Below, piece by piece: positions 16,749 through 25,099 of a stretch of 64,000 nucleotides of DNA (positions are counted from its first letter, which is position 1; each line of letters begins with the position of its first letter). The notes under the pieces were generated by a model. It made no database searches. It worked only from the letters and a program-made list of their open reading frames with translations, and was not told the DNA's origin. Source of the DNA: Ruminococcus flavefaciens (GTDB taxonomy: Bacteria; Bacillota; Clostridia; Oscillospirales; Ruminococcaceae); the NCBI GenBank assembly GCA_023667045.1, contig JAMPAU010000001.1, positions 372,159-436,158 of the forward strand. Reading direction: 5' to 3'. The position numbers and the translations under genes were made by a program.

Positions 16749-17508
16749 TTCCAAAAACATTCCTTCCGCTGAAAATTTCTATCATCTCTTTCCGGAGACT
16801 GTTTGTTATTTCAAGTCTATTTCGGGGAGAGAGTTCACGAACATCTGTATTAAAGAGATAATTCTGCAACTCGATTTCCTTTATAAGCATTTTGGTGTGA
16901 AAGATATTTGCCTGATATACATTTATATCCACAGCGTCGTAACGCTCCAGTATTTCGTCATTGATATAATCCTGTATTGAAGTAATATTGTGGTCAATGA
17001 AAAGCTTCTGTCCGGAGACATTGCGTGTAAATCCTCTTACTCTGTAATCCATAGTGATTATATCAGAATCAAAGCTGTTTATCAGATAGTCAAGGGCTGT
17101 GAGAGGGGTTATTTTTCCGCACGTGGCAACGTCTATATCCACACGAAAAGTAGCAATATTTGTATCGGGGTGATATTCCGGATAAGTATGCACTGTAACA
17201 TGACTTTTGTCAAGATGTGCGATAGTCTCACTGCCAGCCGGAATCATTGTATCATCAGCGATAAGAAAAGTAGCCGACGCACCTTGTGGGTCATAGTCCT
17301 GCCGTGATATGCTCAGTACCTTAGCACCAATCATTGAAGTAAGGGTAGTCATTATTTCGGTTATACGTTCAGAGTTATACGCCTTGTCGATATATGCTAT
17401 ATAGTCAAGTTGAGCCTTTGGGGTCTTAGCATAGCAGACATCGTATATATTGAAACTTAGCGATTTCGTAAGATTATTGAATCCGTAAAGCTTTAACTTG
17501 TTTTCCAT
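16729..17508 (-). CDS. speD: S-adenosylmethionine decarboxylase proenzyme
   Basis: 259 residues, E. coli-like length. The self-processing site is in [14 protein letters not shown], where cleavage before Ser102 would create the pyruvoyl group; the [15 protein letters not shown] segment is [14 protein letters not shown]. It provides decarboxylated SAM for SpeE. It is the first gene of the long polyamine unit; RBS GAGGTGA before ATG 17508. Expression is probably set by the leader described at 17509-17816. The product is cytoplasmic. Confidence 0.92.
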   Translation of the reverse strand: MENKLKLYGFNNLTKSLSFNIYDVCYAKTPKAQLDYIAYIDKAYNSERITEIMTTLTSMIGAKVLSISRQDYDPQGASATFLIADDTMIPAGSETIAHLDKSHVTVHTYPEYHPDTNIATFRVDIDVATCGKITPLTALDYLINSFDSDIITMDYRVRGFTRNVSGQKLFIDHNITSIQDYINDEILERYDAVDINVYQANIFHTKMLIKEIELQNYLFNTDVRELSPRNRLEITNSLRKEMIEIFSGRNVFGNGTFTD

Positions 17509-17551
17509 AAGTCACCTCATAATTTATAATTCATAATCATGCATTCTTGAT

Positions 17552-17589
17552 AAAAAAAGCACATACAGGTTTCATCAACCGGTACGTGC
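17552..17589 (-). terminator. Intrinsic terminator inside the speD leader
   Basis: On the minus strand, GCACGTACCGGTT and AACCTGTATGTGC form a 13-position stem (one mismatch, one G-U) around a five-base loop, directly followed by seven T residues. It lies 44 nt before speD and after the leader ORF, so it must be regulated for the operon to be expressed. Confidence 0.88.
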
Positions 17590-17739
17590 ATGAAAATACA
17601 TATACTATGCATTATAACTTCATATTGGTTTCAGAGTCTATATAAGCAAAGATTACCTTTTACTACTCTTATTGACCTTTCACAAGCTGATGAAAACTTA
17701 TAAAAATTTATTGGCACAGAGCCGAATCAATAAGGCAAT

Positions 17740-17790
17740 TCAACATTGCCGGTTAAAAAATCTTGCCTTACCGCCAGAATATGACGGCAT
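17740..17790 (-). CDS. Candidate 16-residue leader peptide upstream of speD
   Basis: A short frame on the minus strand encodes MPSYSGGKARFFNRQC, then TGA. It starts about 26 nt into the predicted leader transcript and ends on the segment that carries the antiterminator sequence AACCGG. The RFFNRQ end recalls, loosely, the HFFNAR end of the ornithine-sensing SpeFL leader peptide of enterobacteria. Its ribosome binding site is weak (AGAAGAAG), so translation is uncertain. An in-frame TTG further upstream could extend it. Confidence 0.35.
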   Translation of the reverse strand: MPSYSGGKARFFNRQC

Positions 17791-17822
17791 ATGAAACCGA
17801 AGCTTCTTCTGCAATTTGTATT

Positions 17823-17851
17823 ATTTTATCACATTATAACAGATTTGTCAA
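17823..17851 (-). promoter_or_regulatory. Promoter of the polyamine operon
   Basis: On the minus strand, TTGACA (17851-17846), a 17-bp spacer and TAAAAT (17828-17823). Transcription should begin near 17816. It is the only consensus promoter I see for the roughly 14-kb minus-strand unit down to 3592. Confidence 0.8.
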
Positions 17852-17952
17852 GAGTTAATCAGAAATTTTTCAGAAATATATTTTTATCCTATATATTTAT
17901 AAATATTGCTTTATAATCTCATTATCTGCAAGTGCCGTCTCTAAAATACGGC

Positions 17953-18058
17953 TTAATATTGTAGTAACTGCTGTCGTTCAGTACGTGCAGATTCAGCAAG
18001 TTTTGCAATCTGTTCTGCCGTCAAGCCCTTGCTGAAACAACCCTTATTTTTACTGCCA
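17953..18058 (-). pseudogene. Short reading-frame remnant
   Basis: Immediately after the stop of the GNAT gene a minus-strand frame without a start codon reads NGSKNKGCFSKGLTAEQIAK and on through LAESARTERQQLLQY to a stop. The helical tail with GLTAEQIAKLA resembles C-termini of nuclease/transposase-like proteins, so it may be the end of a decayed mobile gene. The evidence is thin, and it may be chance. The remaining stretch 17860-17952 is AT-rich with nothing seen. Confidence 0.3.
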
Positions 18059-18868
18059 TTATGAAATTTTGATTTCAATATAATCACACTTAATTTCAAC
18101 AGTTTTTCCGGCTTTCATAAAACCCTCGCTGAAAAACGCCTTAAAATATTCATCTTCACCGCCGGACACCTTAATGTCAATCAATTCATTTTCAGCAAAA
18201 TCCACATTATCAGATTCAAATTTAAAGAATGTAATATCGTTAAACTTTATAATGCAGTTTTTTTTATTCTGCCAGTCACCGAGACTTAACGCCAAAACAG
18301 CACATCTTTTTTCAAAAAAATAAGAAAATTCCTCAACGACAGAATCGTGAAGGTCATATGATTTGCACAGAGTTTCTAAATTCATTTCTGTATCACATAA
18401 ATTCAGCATATAAAGATAAGAATTTCTATCGGGGTAGTCGTATTCAAAAGGCAACTCATCACGGCTTATTCTCATAAATCCTGCACGTTCATAGAAACGA
18501 TGACTATCATGTGCAACTGACGGCGTATCAAGAATAATAGTGTGTATATTATTCTTCCGTGCAAACTCAATAAGCCGGCAGTATAAAGCATAGCCGACTT
18601 TCTGCCCTCTGTAGTCTTTGCGGACAAAAAACTTTTTCAGTATGCCATTTCCCGAACCTTTGCACATGAGTGCGACCGTCCCTACCACTGAACCGTCCTC
18701 AACGGCAACCCAGAACTCACCGCCGGACTTACGGTAGTATAAATCAATATCCATAAGGTCGGGCTGTTCGTCAAGCGTGAGTGAGATTTTAGTCTCGTCG
18801 TTCTGAATATGCAGAATCAAATCAATAATTTGCTGTCTGTATTTTTCCCAATAGGTTATTATTTCCAT
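18059..18868 (-). CDS. GNAT acetyltransferase fused to an unknown C-terminal domain
   Basis: 269 residues. Residues 1-157 are a GNAT N-acetyltransferase: the acetyl-CoA loop is in FFVRKDYRGQKVGYALYCRLIEFA, and the NxxxxFYERAGF motif is here SHRFYERAGFMRI. Residues of about 160-269 form a separate beta-rich region (SYDLHDSVVEEFSYFF, then IIKFNDITFFKFE) with no acetyltransferase features, similar in style to small immunity domains. It lies four bases downstream of another small unknown gene, so they form an operon. The substrate is unknown. Confidence 0.78.
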   Translation of the reverse strand: MEIITYWEKYRQQIIDLILHIQNDETKISLTLDEQPDLMDIDLYYRKSGGEFWVAVEDGSVVGTVALMCKGSGNGILKKFFVRKDYRGQKVGYALYCRLIEFARKNNIHTIILDTPSVAHDSHRFYERAGFMRISRDELPFEYDYPDRNSYLYMLNLCDTEMNLETLCKSYDLHDSVVEEFSYFFEKRCAVLALSLGDWQNKKNCIIKFNDITFFKFESDNVDFAENELIDIKVSGGEDEYFKAFFSEGFMKAGKTVEIKCDYIEIKIS

Positions 18869-18871
18869 AAT

Positions 18872-19210
18872 TCACCCTCTGCTGTAACCAGTATAACTCT
18901 CATCACTGACTGGATAAAGTTCACACTCCCATTCCTCAAAAGGCGGACTGACTATATATTCCTCATCAAAATATGAACGTATATACTGTGAGGCTCTTTT
19001 TTCGGCGTGCTTATAATTGAGGACGTTTCCGTTTTCGTCGAGTTCAAGGTTATTCATGAAAACCGCATAAGCCTGCTCCATAAAACTGCTTTCTTCCTGC
19101 ATAGCTGAAATATAGTCCAAGCCTTCAAGCAACGGATAACCTACAGTGCCGTGTGCCACCCAATAGCTGAACTGCCTTACTGCTCCGGAAAGTGATTTGC
19201 TTACTCTCAT
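18872..19210 (-). CDS. Unknown small protein with YWVAHGTVGYPLLEG motif
   Basis: 112 residues from ATG 19210, which has AAAAGGA nine bases upstream; a TTG further upstream is less likely. A conserved-looking core, AVRQFSYWVAHGTVGYPLLE, is followed by an acidic C-terminal half. It probably belongs to a conserved domain of unknown function, but I cannot name it with confidence. It sits in a three-gene unit with the small protein upstream and the GNAT fusion downstream. Confidence 0.65.
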   Translation of the reverse strand: MRVSKSLSGAVRQFSYWVAHGTVGYPLLEGLDYISAMQEESSFMEQAYAVFMNNLELDENGNVLNYKHAEKRASQYIRSYFDEEYIVSPPFEEWECELYPVSDESYTGYSRG

Positions 19211-19214
19211 AATA

Positions 19215-19424
19215 TCATTCCTTTTCAATCACTACATAGCAGACGTTAAAAGAGTTTGCAAAATTGGTAATCTGATTGTCTTTGGGGACAGTGGAGCTTG
19301 CCACCTGCATATTCACGACTTTCCAGCCGTCAGCAAGATGAGCATTGAGTTCGTCCAGACCGTAAAAATCATCTCCGCAGTCCCACATTGTGTAGTCACC
19401 GCTGACTATAATCATTTTCTGCAT
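19215..19424 (-). CDS. Small unknown protein, DUF4177-like
   Basis: 69 residues. The pattern LDELNAHLADGWKVVNMQVASS followed by a beta strand near the end (VCYVVIEKE) resembles the short DUF4177 family, in which a GW(E/K)V motif is typical. A very good RBS, AAGGAGG, precedes ATG 19424. Its stop lies four bases before the start of the next gene. Function unknown. Confidence 0.65.
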   Translation of the reverse strand: MQKMIIVSGDYTMWDCGDDFYGLDELNAHLADGWKVVNMQVASSTVPKDNQITNFANSFNVCYVVIEKE

Positions 19425-19440
19425 AATATCCTCCTTTTAC

Positions 19441-19472
19441 AATTCATAATTAAGAATGCATAATTATGAATT
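19441..19472. repeat. AT-rich palindromic repeat
   Basis: A perfect 12-bp inverted repeat, AATTCATAATTA / TAATTATGAATT, around an eight-base centre. Related copies of the AATTCATAAT core occur at 17528-17537 and 25126-25135, and a diverged one near 19560-19590, always between genes. This looks like a small interspersed palindromic element. The rest of the gap 19473-19586 shows only a short CCACAA/TTGTGG hairpin. Confidence 0.55.
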
Positions 19473-19586
19473 ACTCCACAAGCTTTGTGGGCTTTTCTTC
19501 TGTCAATTCCTTTTGAAATATATACTTGTAAACTGTTATAATATAAACTTATTGATAGTGATTAATTATGCATTATAAATTCTTAA

Positions 19587-21968
19587 TTATTTCAGCTCAA
19601 CTATAGTCACGCCGTCCTCGCCCTCTCCGAAAACTCCTAGACGGAAATTTTTCACAGACGGGTGGGATTTAAGCCTTGCATGGACAGCTTTTCTTAAAAG
19701 TCCAGTACCCTTTCCGTGAATGACAGTAACAGTTGAGATATTAGACATCACAGCCCTGTCAATGAATGCGTCAAGCTGATATGTTCCGTCATCACAGGCA
19801 CAGCCACGAATATCAAGCTCCATAGAGCCACGTCTTTCAGCCTTTACGCCGACTTTTCCGGTACGTCTTGTTGGTTTGTTTTTATATGTGACTTTCTGAG
19901 GTTCTTCAAGGCGTAAGCGTGAAATCTTTATTTTAGTCTTCATAACGCCCATCTGAACAAAAACAGAGTCCGAGCCGTCGGGGTCGCCGGAAACAACTCC
20001 TTTTCTTTGCAGGTCAACGACATATACATTATCGCCACGTTTCAGTTTACGTGGGAGGACGTAATCAGCATTCGGGTCATGTATGTCAACAGGATTAGCC
20101 GTATCGTACATCTTGTTGAAACTCTGCTTAGAGCGTGACTTTGCACCGGAAACACTCTCGCCGAAATCTTTTCTGTCCTTTTCCTTTTTAAGCTGTTCGA
20201 GTTCGGTAATAAGTTCGTTTGATTCAGCCTTAGTCTGTTCAATAATGGTCATGGCACGCAGACGTGCTTTTTCGAGTTCTTCAGCCTTTTGTTTTTCGAG
20301 TTCCTCACGTTCTTCACGGAGAGCCTTTTCGTGTTCAGCTATTTCATTACGCAGACGTATAATATCCTCTTTCTGCCTTTCCAGTTCAATGCGTGACGCT
20401 TCAAGCTTGCCTATTACATCTTCCAGACGGCTGTCTGCCTCACTGACCTGTGCCTTAGCGTCGGCGATAATATCAGACGGCATACCGAGACTTTCAGAAA
20501 TAGCAAAGGCATTTGACTTTCCGGCAGAGCCTACTATAATGCGGTATGTCGGACGGAGAGTTTCAATGTCAAATTCACATGAGGCATTTTCAACGTCTGG
20601 ACTATTTATAGCAAAAAGTTTAAGTTCCTGATAGTGAGTGGTAACCATAGTCTTAGCACCGGAAGACATAAGCCTCTTTATCACTGCAACCGCCAGTGCA
20701 GAGCCTTCAACGGGGTCTGTACCCGAACCGAGTTCATCAAGAAGTACAAGTGAATTTTCGTCGGCTGTCTGAATAATTTCAATAACCTTGTTGGTATGTG
20801 CCGAGAAAGTAGAGAGATTCTGCTCTATGCTCTGGCTGTCTCCTATATCGGCAAGAATATGCTGAAAAACCGATATACTGCTACCTTCGGCAACAGGTAT
20901 AAGCAGACCGCACATAGTCATGGCACTGAGAAGTCCGGCAGTTTTCAGTGCAACTGTTTTACCGCCGGTATTAGGACCTGTTATTATAAGAGTACCGTAT
21001 TCGTCGCCGAGAGTGATATTCACAGGGACGGCTTTTTTTCTGTCAATAAGAGGGTGGCATGCCTTTTTGAGATTTATTTTTCCGTCGTCGGTTATTTCCG
21101 GAAGCGAGCAGTTAAGTTTTTCGGCAAGGCGTGACTTTGCAAAGTAAAGGTTAAGCTCAGTGCAGATTCTGTAGTTTTCACAGAGAACGTCTGCATATTC
21201 ACCGCACTCACGGCACAGCTCACGTATAATACGTTCTATTTCTTCCTGTTCCTTGCCCTCAAGAATGCGTATGTCATTGTTAGCCTCAACTATTGCCATA
21301 GGTTCAATGAAGATAGTCTGACCTGTAGCCGACGTATCATGAATAAGTCCGCTGACCTGTCCACGATGTTCGGACTTTACGGGCAGTACAAAGCGACCGT
21401 CTCGGATAGTAACGGTATTTTCCTGTAAATACTGCTGTGTAGTCTTGTTCTTTATCATCTTGTCGAGAGTTTCACGCAACTGCATTTCGGCACGGTTTAT
21501 TTTACGGCGGATAGCAGAAAGTTCCGCACTTGCACCGTCTGAAATTTCATTTTCAGAGATAATGGAGCGTTCAAGTTTTTCAAGCAACCAGTCATTAGGG
21601 GCGAGCCTTGAAAACAAATAGCTTAATTCGGTCTCGACGTTTTCGCAGTGACCGTACCAGTCATAAAGGCTTTTTATCTGGCGTAACATAACGGCAATGT
21701 CGAGCAGGTCACGCAGGGATATAATCGCTCCGGACTTTGCACGGCGTGCGGTTGCGGTAATATCCTTGAAACTGCTGAAAGGCGGAGTGCCGAACTGCAC
21801 CGACAAACTAAAAGCCTGTGAGGTTTTAAGGCACTCATACCGTACACGCTCCAAATCGTTATCCGGACGCACAGCCATTGCCATACGTCTTGTCTCGTCA
21901 TTTGAGGTGAGTTCCGCCAACATATCAAGTATTTTATCAAGTTCAAGTGTTTTGAGATATTTATTCAT
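19587..21968 (-). CDS. mutS2: MutS2 endonuclease / recombination suppressor
   Basis: 793 residues, standard length. The MutS-type ATPase core has Walker A ITGPNTGGKTVALKT and Walker B region LVLLDELGSGTDP. A long coiled coil (about 510-620) is followed by a KOW-like segment, and the C-terminal Smr nuclease domain shows MELDIRG and HGKGTGLLRKAVH. MutS2 acts on recombination intermediates and, in some Firmicutes, rescues collided ribosomes. It lacks the mismatch-recognition domain of MutS. It is the last gene of the CYTH-phoH-ybeY-era-recO unit, 27 nt after recO. Confidence 0.95.
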   Translation of the reverse strand: MNKYLKTLELDKILDMLAELTSNDETRRMAMAVRPDNDLERVRYECLKTSQAFSLSVQFGTPPFSSFKDITATARRAKSGAIISLRDLLDIAVMLRQIKSLYDWYGHCENVETELSYLFSRLAPNDWLLEKLERSIISENEISDGASAELSAIRRKINRAEMQLRETLDKMIKNKTTQQYLQENTVTIRDGRFVLPVKSEHRGQVSGLIHDTSATGQTIFIEPMAIVEANNDIRILEGKEQEEIERIIRELCRECGEYADVLCENYRICTELNLYFAKSRLAEKLNCSLPEITDDGKINLKKACHPLIDRKKAVPVNITLGDEYGTLIITGPNTGGKTVALKTAGLLSAMTMCGLLIPVAEGSSISVFQHILADIGDSQSIEQNLSTFSAHTNKVIEIIQTADENSLVLLDELGSGTDPVEGSALAVAVIKRLMSSGAKTMVTTHYQELKLFAINSPDVENASCEFDIETLRPTYRIIVGSAGKSNAFAISESLGMPSDIIADAKAQVSEADSRLEDVIGKLEASRIELERQKEDIIRLRNEIAEHEKALREEREELEKQKAEELEKARLRAMTIIEQTKAESNELITELEQLKKEKDRKDFGESVSGAKSRSKQSFNKMYDTANPVDIHDPNADYVLPRKLKRGDNVYVVDLQRKGVVSGDPDGSDSVFVQMGVMKTKIKISRLRLEEPQKVTYKNKPTRRTGKVGVKAERRGSMELDIRGCACDDGTYQLDAFIDRAVMSNISTVTVIHGKGTGLLRKAVHARLKSHPSVKNFRLGVFGEGEDGVTIVELK

Positions 21969-21995
21969 AAATTTTACCTTTTATATATCTGTAAA

Positions 21996-22733
21996 TTATT
22001 TAACTGACTTATAGAAATCAAGAGTCCGGAAATTCCTTTCGAGCTTTGCCGTAAGGTATTTTTCTGAAAGGTGTGACAGCATATTCATAGTATTTTCAGA
22101 GGTTCTGAAATTGAAAAGCCTGTCGAAATCCGTAAGGAGTATATGTCTCATGGCACTAAGCACGGAAATATTAATCATGTGCCAGTCGTCCGGATTTCCT
22201 CTGAAACAGTCCTTACAGCAAAAACAGCTTTCACTGATACTGAAAAAAAGCTCCTGTGGCTCAAAAGCACCGCACCCACGACATATTGTAATATCCGGCA
22301 TAAAGCCTATTTCTGCCATAAGACGAAACTCAAATACTGCCTTCAGCATTTTTTCGTCACGCAGGTCTTTTTCAAGGAAATGGAGAGTATTAAGAAAAAG
22401 CCGGAGTATATCATTGTCCGGCTGTGGCTCTGCACAGAACCGCAGAACGTCGGCAAAATAACAGGCAAGCGAGACCTTTGAAAGAGAGTTCCGGAGATTG
22501 TAAAAAATACGTATAGGTTCTGCACTGTTAAGGAAACGGTATTTTCCGCTCTCACTGTAGCAGAAATCAGAGTAGGCGAAAAGCTGTGTAGAACTCAGCA
22601 GACTGCTGTTTATTTTTCTTGCCCCCTTGACAGTAAGCTCAATAACGCCGTTTTCAGCCGTAAGAATATCAATAAACTTGCCGTTTTCGCCTACTGCCTT
22701 TTCTCTGAGGACAATGCCCTTGACCGTTGTCAT
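21996..22733 (-). CDS. recO: DNA repair protein RecO
   Basis: 245 residues. N-terminal OB fold (VKGIVLREKAVGENGKFIDILT), a helical middle, and a C-terminal zinc finger, CRGC (about 150) with CCKDC. RecO loads RecA on SSB-coated single-stranded DNA in the RecFOR pathway. Its start overlaps the stop of era by four bases (ATGA), a pairing seen in many Firmicutes. Confidence 0.92.
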   Translation of the reverse strand: MTTVKGIVLREKAVGENGKFIDILTAENGVIELTVKGARKINSSLLSSTQLFAYSDFCYSESGKYRFLNSAEPIRIFYNLRNSLSKVSLACYFADVLRFCAEPQPDNDILRLFLNTLHFLEKDLRDEKMLKAVFEFRLMAEIGFMPDITICRGCGAFEPQELFFSISESCFCCKDCFRGNPDDWHMINISVLSAMRHILLTDFDRLFNFRTSENTMNMLSHLSEKYLTAKLERNFRTLDFYKSVK

Positions 22734-23623
22734 GTTTTAGAAAGTCCGAAACTTCTTATAAGTCCCTCACGGTTACGCCAGTCTTCTTTAACTTTAACCC
22801 AGCATTTGAGGTTTACTTTTATCTGGAAAAAGTCTTCAAGTTCAAGGCGTGCCATAGTGGAGGCTTTTTTGAGCATAGCACCGCCCTTGCCGATAATAAT
22901 TCCCTTGTGGGATTCTCTCTCACAGTAGATAACCGCCGAAATATCAAGTATATCCTTGTCGTCACGCTCTGTCATCTGCTCCACGCCGACAGCTATTCCG
23001 TGCGGTACTTCGTCTTTAAGGAGAATAAGGAGTTTTTCACGTATCATCTCGCCAGCAAGAACCTTTTCCGGTTGGTCTGTAATCATATCGTCCGGAAAAA
23101 AATGCACTGATTCTTCGGAGAGATTTATTATTTCGTCAATGACTATATCCACGCCGTTGCCTTGAGTAACGCTAACCGGAATAACTGCATGAAAATCTAT
23201 CTCTGCTGTAAGTCCGGCGATTACGGGAGCGAGTTCGTCCATGCTCTTTAACAAATCAATCTTATTAAGAACAAGTATAACCGGCATTTTGGACTTATTC
23301 ATAGATTTGAGAAGATTAATCTCCTGCTCATTTATTTTTTTCGTGCAGTCCATAACGAAAACAACCGCATCTATATCACTGACGGATTCCTTTACGGTAT
23401 TAAGCATATGTTCGCTTAGTTTGTTGACAGGCTTGTGCAGTCCGGGAGTATCGAAAAAGACAAGCTGTACATCATCAATATTTCTTATTCCGGTAATGCG
23501 TGTGCGTGTAGTCTGAGGCTTACTGCTGACAGAAGCTATTTTTTCGCCGACAATGGCATTTAAAAGTGAAGATTTTCCGGCATTTGTTCTTCCGGCAATA
23601 GTTACAAAAGCAGTTCTTGACAT
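22730..23623 (-). CDS. era: GTPase Era
   Basis: 297 residues. G1 is GRTNAGKSSLLNA, G3 is FFDTPGLHKP and G4 is LNKIDL, with a C-terminal KH RNA-binding domain containing VIIGKGGAMLKKAS. Era binds the 3' end of 16S rRNA during 30S assembly. Its first bases overlap the ybeY stop (TGATG) and its end overlaps recO, so these three are translated as a coupled set. Confidence 0.95.
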   Translation of the reverse strand: MSRTAFVTIAGRTNAGKSSLLNAIVGEKIASVSSKPQTTRTRITGIRNIDDVQLVFFDTPGLHKPVNKLSEHMLNTVKESVSDIDAVVFVMDCTKKINEQEINLLKSMNKSKMPVILVLNKIDLLKSMDELAPVIAGLTAEIDFHAVIPVSVTQGNGVDIVIDEIINLSEESVHFFPDDMITDQPEKVLAGEMIREKLLILLKDEVPHGIAVGVEQMTERDDKDILDISAVIYCERESHKGIIIGKGGAMLKKASTMARLELEDFFQIKVNLKCWVKVKEDWRNREGLIRSFGLSKT

Positions 23624-24135
23624 CAGTCGTTATCCTCCTGCACTACAAAGGTAGCGTCTCTGGAAATACCAAGTTTTTCAAGGACGGATTCTTCTTTTTC
23701 ACGCATAATTCTCTGGTCGAGCTGACTTGTTTCGTGGTCGTAGCCGAGCAGGTGGAGCATGGAATGAACGGTTAAGAATCCCACTTCACGCTCCAGTGAG
23801 TGACCGTAATTCTGAGCCTGTTTTACGGCAGTTTCGAGTGAAATAACCACATCGCCGAGCTGTACGGCATTTGTTTCCGGATTGAGTTCAACAGTGCCGT
23901 CCTCGCTTGTGAGAGGGAAAGAAAGCACGTCTGTAACGCTGTCCTTATTTCTGTATATCTTGTTAAGATTTCTGATTTCCTCATTGCTTACAAAAGAAAC
24001 GCTGACTTCTGCATCTCTGCCGAACTTTTCAGTAGCAAGCACCGCCTGACAACATCTTCTTATAAGAAGTCTGATACCTACCGGAACTTTCACCTCTGTC
24101 TGATTATTCTTTACATAAACCTTTAATTTAGCCAT
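23623..24135 (-). CDS. ybeY: Endoribonuclease YbeY (rRNA maturation factor)
   Basis: 170 residues. The zinc site of the family, HxxxHxxxxxH, is visible as HSMLHLLGYDH near residue 125. It works in 16S rRNA 3' end maturation and ribosome quality control. It sits between phoH (eight-base overlap) and era, the usual Firmicutes order. Confidence 0.95.
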   Translation of the reverse strand: MAKLKVYVKNNQTEVKVPVGIRLLIRRCCQAVLATEKFGRDAEVSVSFVSNEEIRNLNKIYRNKDSVTDVLSFPLTSEDGTVELNPETNAVQLGDVVISLETAVKQAQNYGHSLEREVGFLTVHSMLHLLGYDHETSQLDQRIMREKEESVLEKLGISRDATFVVQEDND

Positions 24136-25099
24136 GATTTCTCATTCTCCCTTCGCTGTACTTTTCGTACGCCTTAATAATATCCTGTACAAGCTTATGA
24201 CGTACCACGTCTTTTTCAGTAAATCTGTGAATTGCTATGTCGTCTATACCCTGAAGAACCTTAACCGCTTCGACAAGACCGGATTTTTTAACGTCCGGCA
24301 AATCTATCTGAGTAATATCACCGGTAATCACCATACGGCTTTCATTTCCCAGACGTGTCAGAAACATCTTTATCTGTTCGGAAGTTGTATTCTGAGCCTC
24401 GTCAAGAATTATAAACGCCTCATCAAGAGTACGTCCACGCATATAGGCAAGAGGTGCTACTTCAATGATACCTTTTTCCATATACCGTGCGAAACTCTCC
24501 GCACCGAACATATCAAAGAGTGCGTCATAGAGCGGTCTGAGGTAGGGGTCTACCTTGTCCTGCATATCTCCTGGCAGAAAGCCCAGTTTTTCGCCAGCCT
24601 CAACCGCCGGACGTGTCAGTATTATCTTTCTGACCTTATGCTCACGGAATGCCTTTACAGCCATAGCGACGGCAAGATAGGTTTTTCCTGTGCCTGCCGG
24701 ACCTATGCCGAGAACAATAGTATTGTCCTTTATCATATCAACATAGCGTTTCTGCCCTACTGTTCTTGCTCTGAGAATTTTTCCGGAAGACGTGAGACAT
24801 ATGCCGTCTCCCTTTAGTTCTTCAAGCTGTTCTGAAACGCCGTCCGTCACCATTGAAGTTACATAGCGTACTGTCTGCTCACTGAGAGCCTGTCCTCTGC
24901 CGGACATCTTCATTAAAATTCTCACTGCCTTTTCCGCACCGGATATATTCTTTTCGTCGCCTATTATCTTCAAAGAACCGTCACGGCTGACTATGCTGAC
25001 ATTGTATTCTTTCTGAATACGGCTTATATTTCCGTCAAGCTGTCCGAAAAGTTCCGAAAGCTGTTCTTGACTTTCAATATCAATAATTTTTTCTGCCAT
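24128..25099 (-). CDS. phoH: PhoH-family ATPase
   Basis: 323 residues. An N-terminal KH-like region is followed by a P-loop ATPase domain with GPAGTGKTYLAVAMAV and the Walker B region AFIILDEAQNTT, and an SGL...IHRFTEKDVVRH C-terminal segment. PhoH/YbeZ proteins work with YbeY in RNA metabolism, and the adjacent overlapping ybeY supports that. The gap to the CYTH gene holds an AATTCATAAT repeat. Confidence 0.92.
   Translation of the reverse strand: MAEKIIDIESQEQLSELFGQLDGNISRIQKEYNVSIVSRDGSLKIIGDEKNISGAEKAVRILMKMSGRGQALSEQTVRYVTSMVTDGVSEQLEELKGDGICLTSSGKILRARTVGQKRYVDMIKDNTIVLGIGPAGTGKTYLAVAMAVKAFREHKVRKIILTRPAVEAGEKLGFLPGDMQDKVDPYLRPLYDALFDMFGAESFARYMEKGIIEVAPLAYMRGRTLDEAFIILDEAQNTTSEQIKMFLTRLGNESRMVITGDITQIDLPDVKKSGLVEAVKVLQGIDDIAIHRFTEKDVVRHKLVQDIIKAYEKYSEGRMRNHG

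Larger units (their letters stand above)
17509..17816 (-). promoter_or_regulatory. Structured leader of the polyamine operon (attenuator or riboswitch-like)
   Basis: The transcript from the promoter at 17823-17851 would carry about 300 nt before speD. Its 5' end has GGTTTCAT (17798-17791), which is perfectly complementary to ATGAAACC (17575-17568) in the 3' arm and loop of the terminator. CCGGTT in the terminator's 5' arm (17577-17582 on the plus strand as AACCGG) is complementary to AACCGG at 17754-17749. AAGGCAA/TTGCCTT (17732-17738 and 17763-17769) can form a further stem. These mutually exclusive pairings describe a terminator/antiterminator switch. No known riboswitch class was recognised. 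The ligand is unknown; polyamine or SAM is a guess from the gene. Confidence 0.6.

Noticed and set aside
17509..17816. Assignment of the speD leader to a known riboswitch class (ykkC, SAM or THF types)
   Set aside because: None of the conserved core sequences I know for these classes is visible. Only the terminator/antiterminator pairing is supported.
18059..19424. Integrated mobile element at the end of the polyamine unit
   Set aside because: No integrase, transposase, terminal repeats or target duplications were found; only a doubtful 35-codon remnant at 17953-18058.
20083..20631. 182-codon open frame antisense to mutS2
   Set aside because: It lies fully inside the well-conserved mutS2 gene; its Ser/Arg-rich low-complexity translation is a mirror of the Glu/Lys coiled coil. 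No ribosome binding site.
24134..24817. 227-codon open frame antisense to phoH
   Set aside because: Covered by phoH on the other strand, which has intact Walker motifs; composition is that of a shadow frame.
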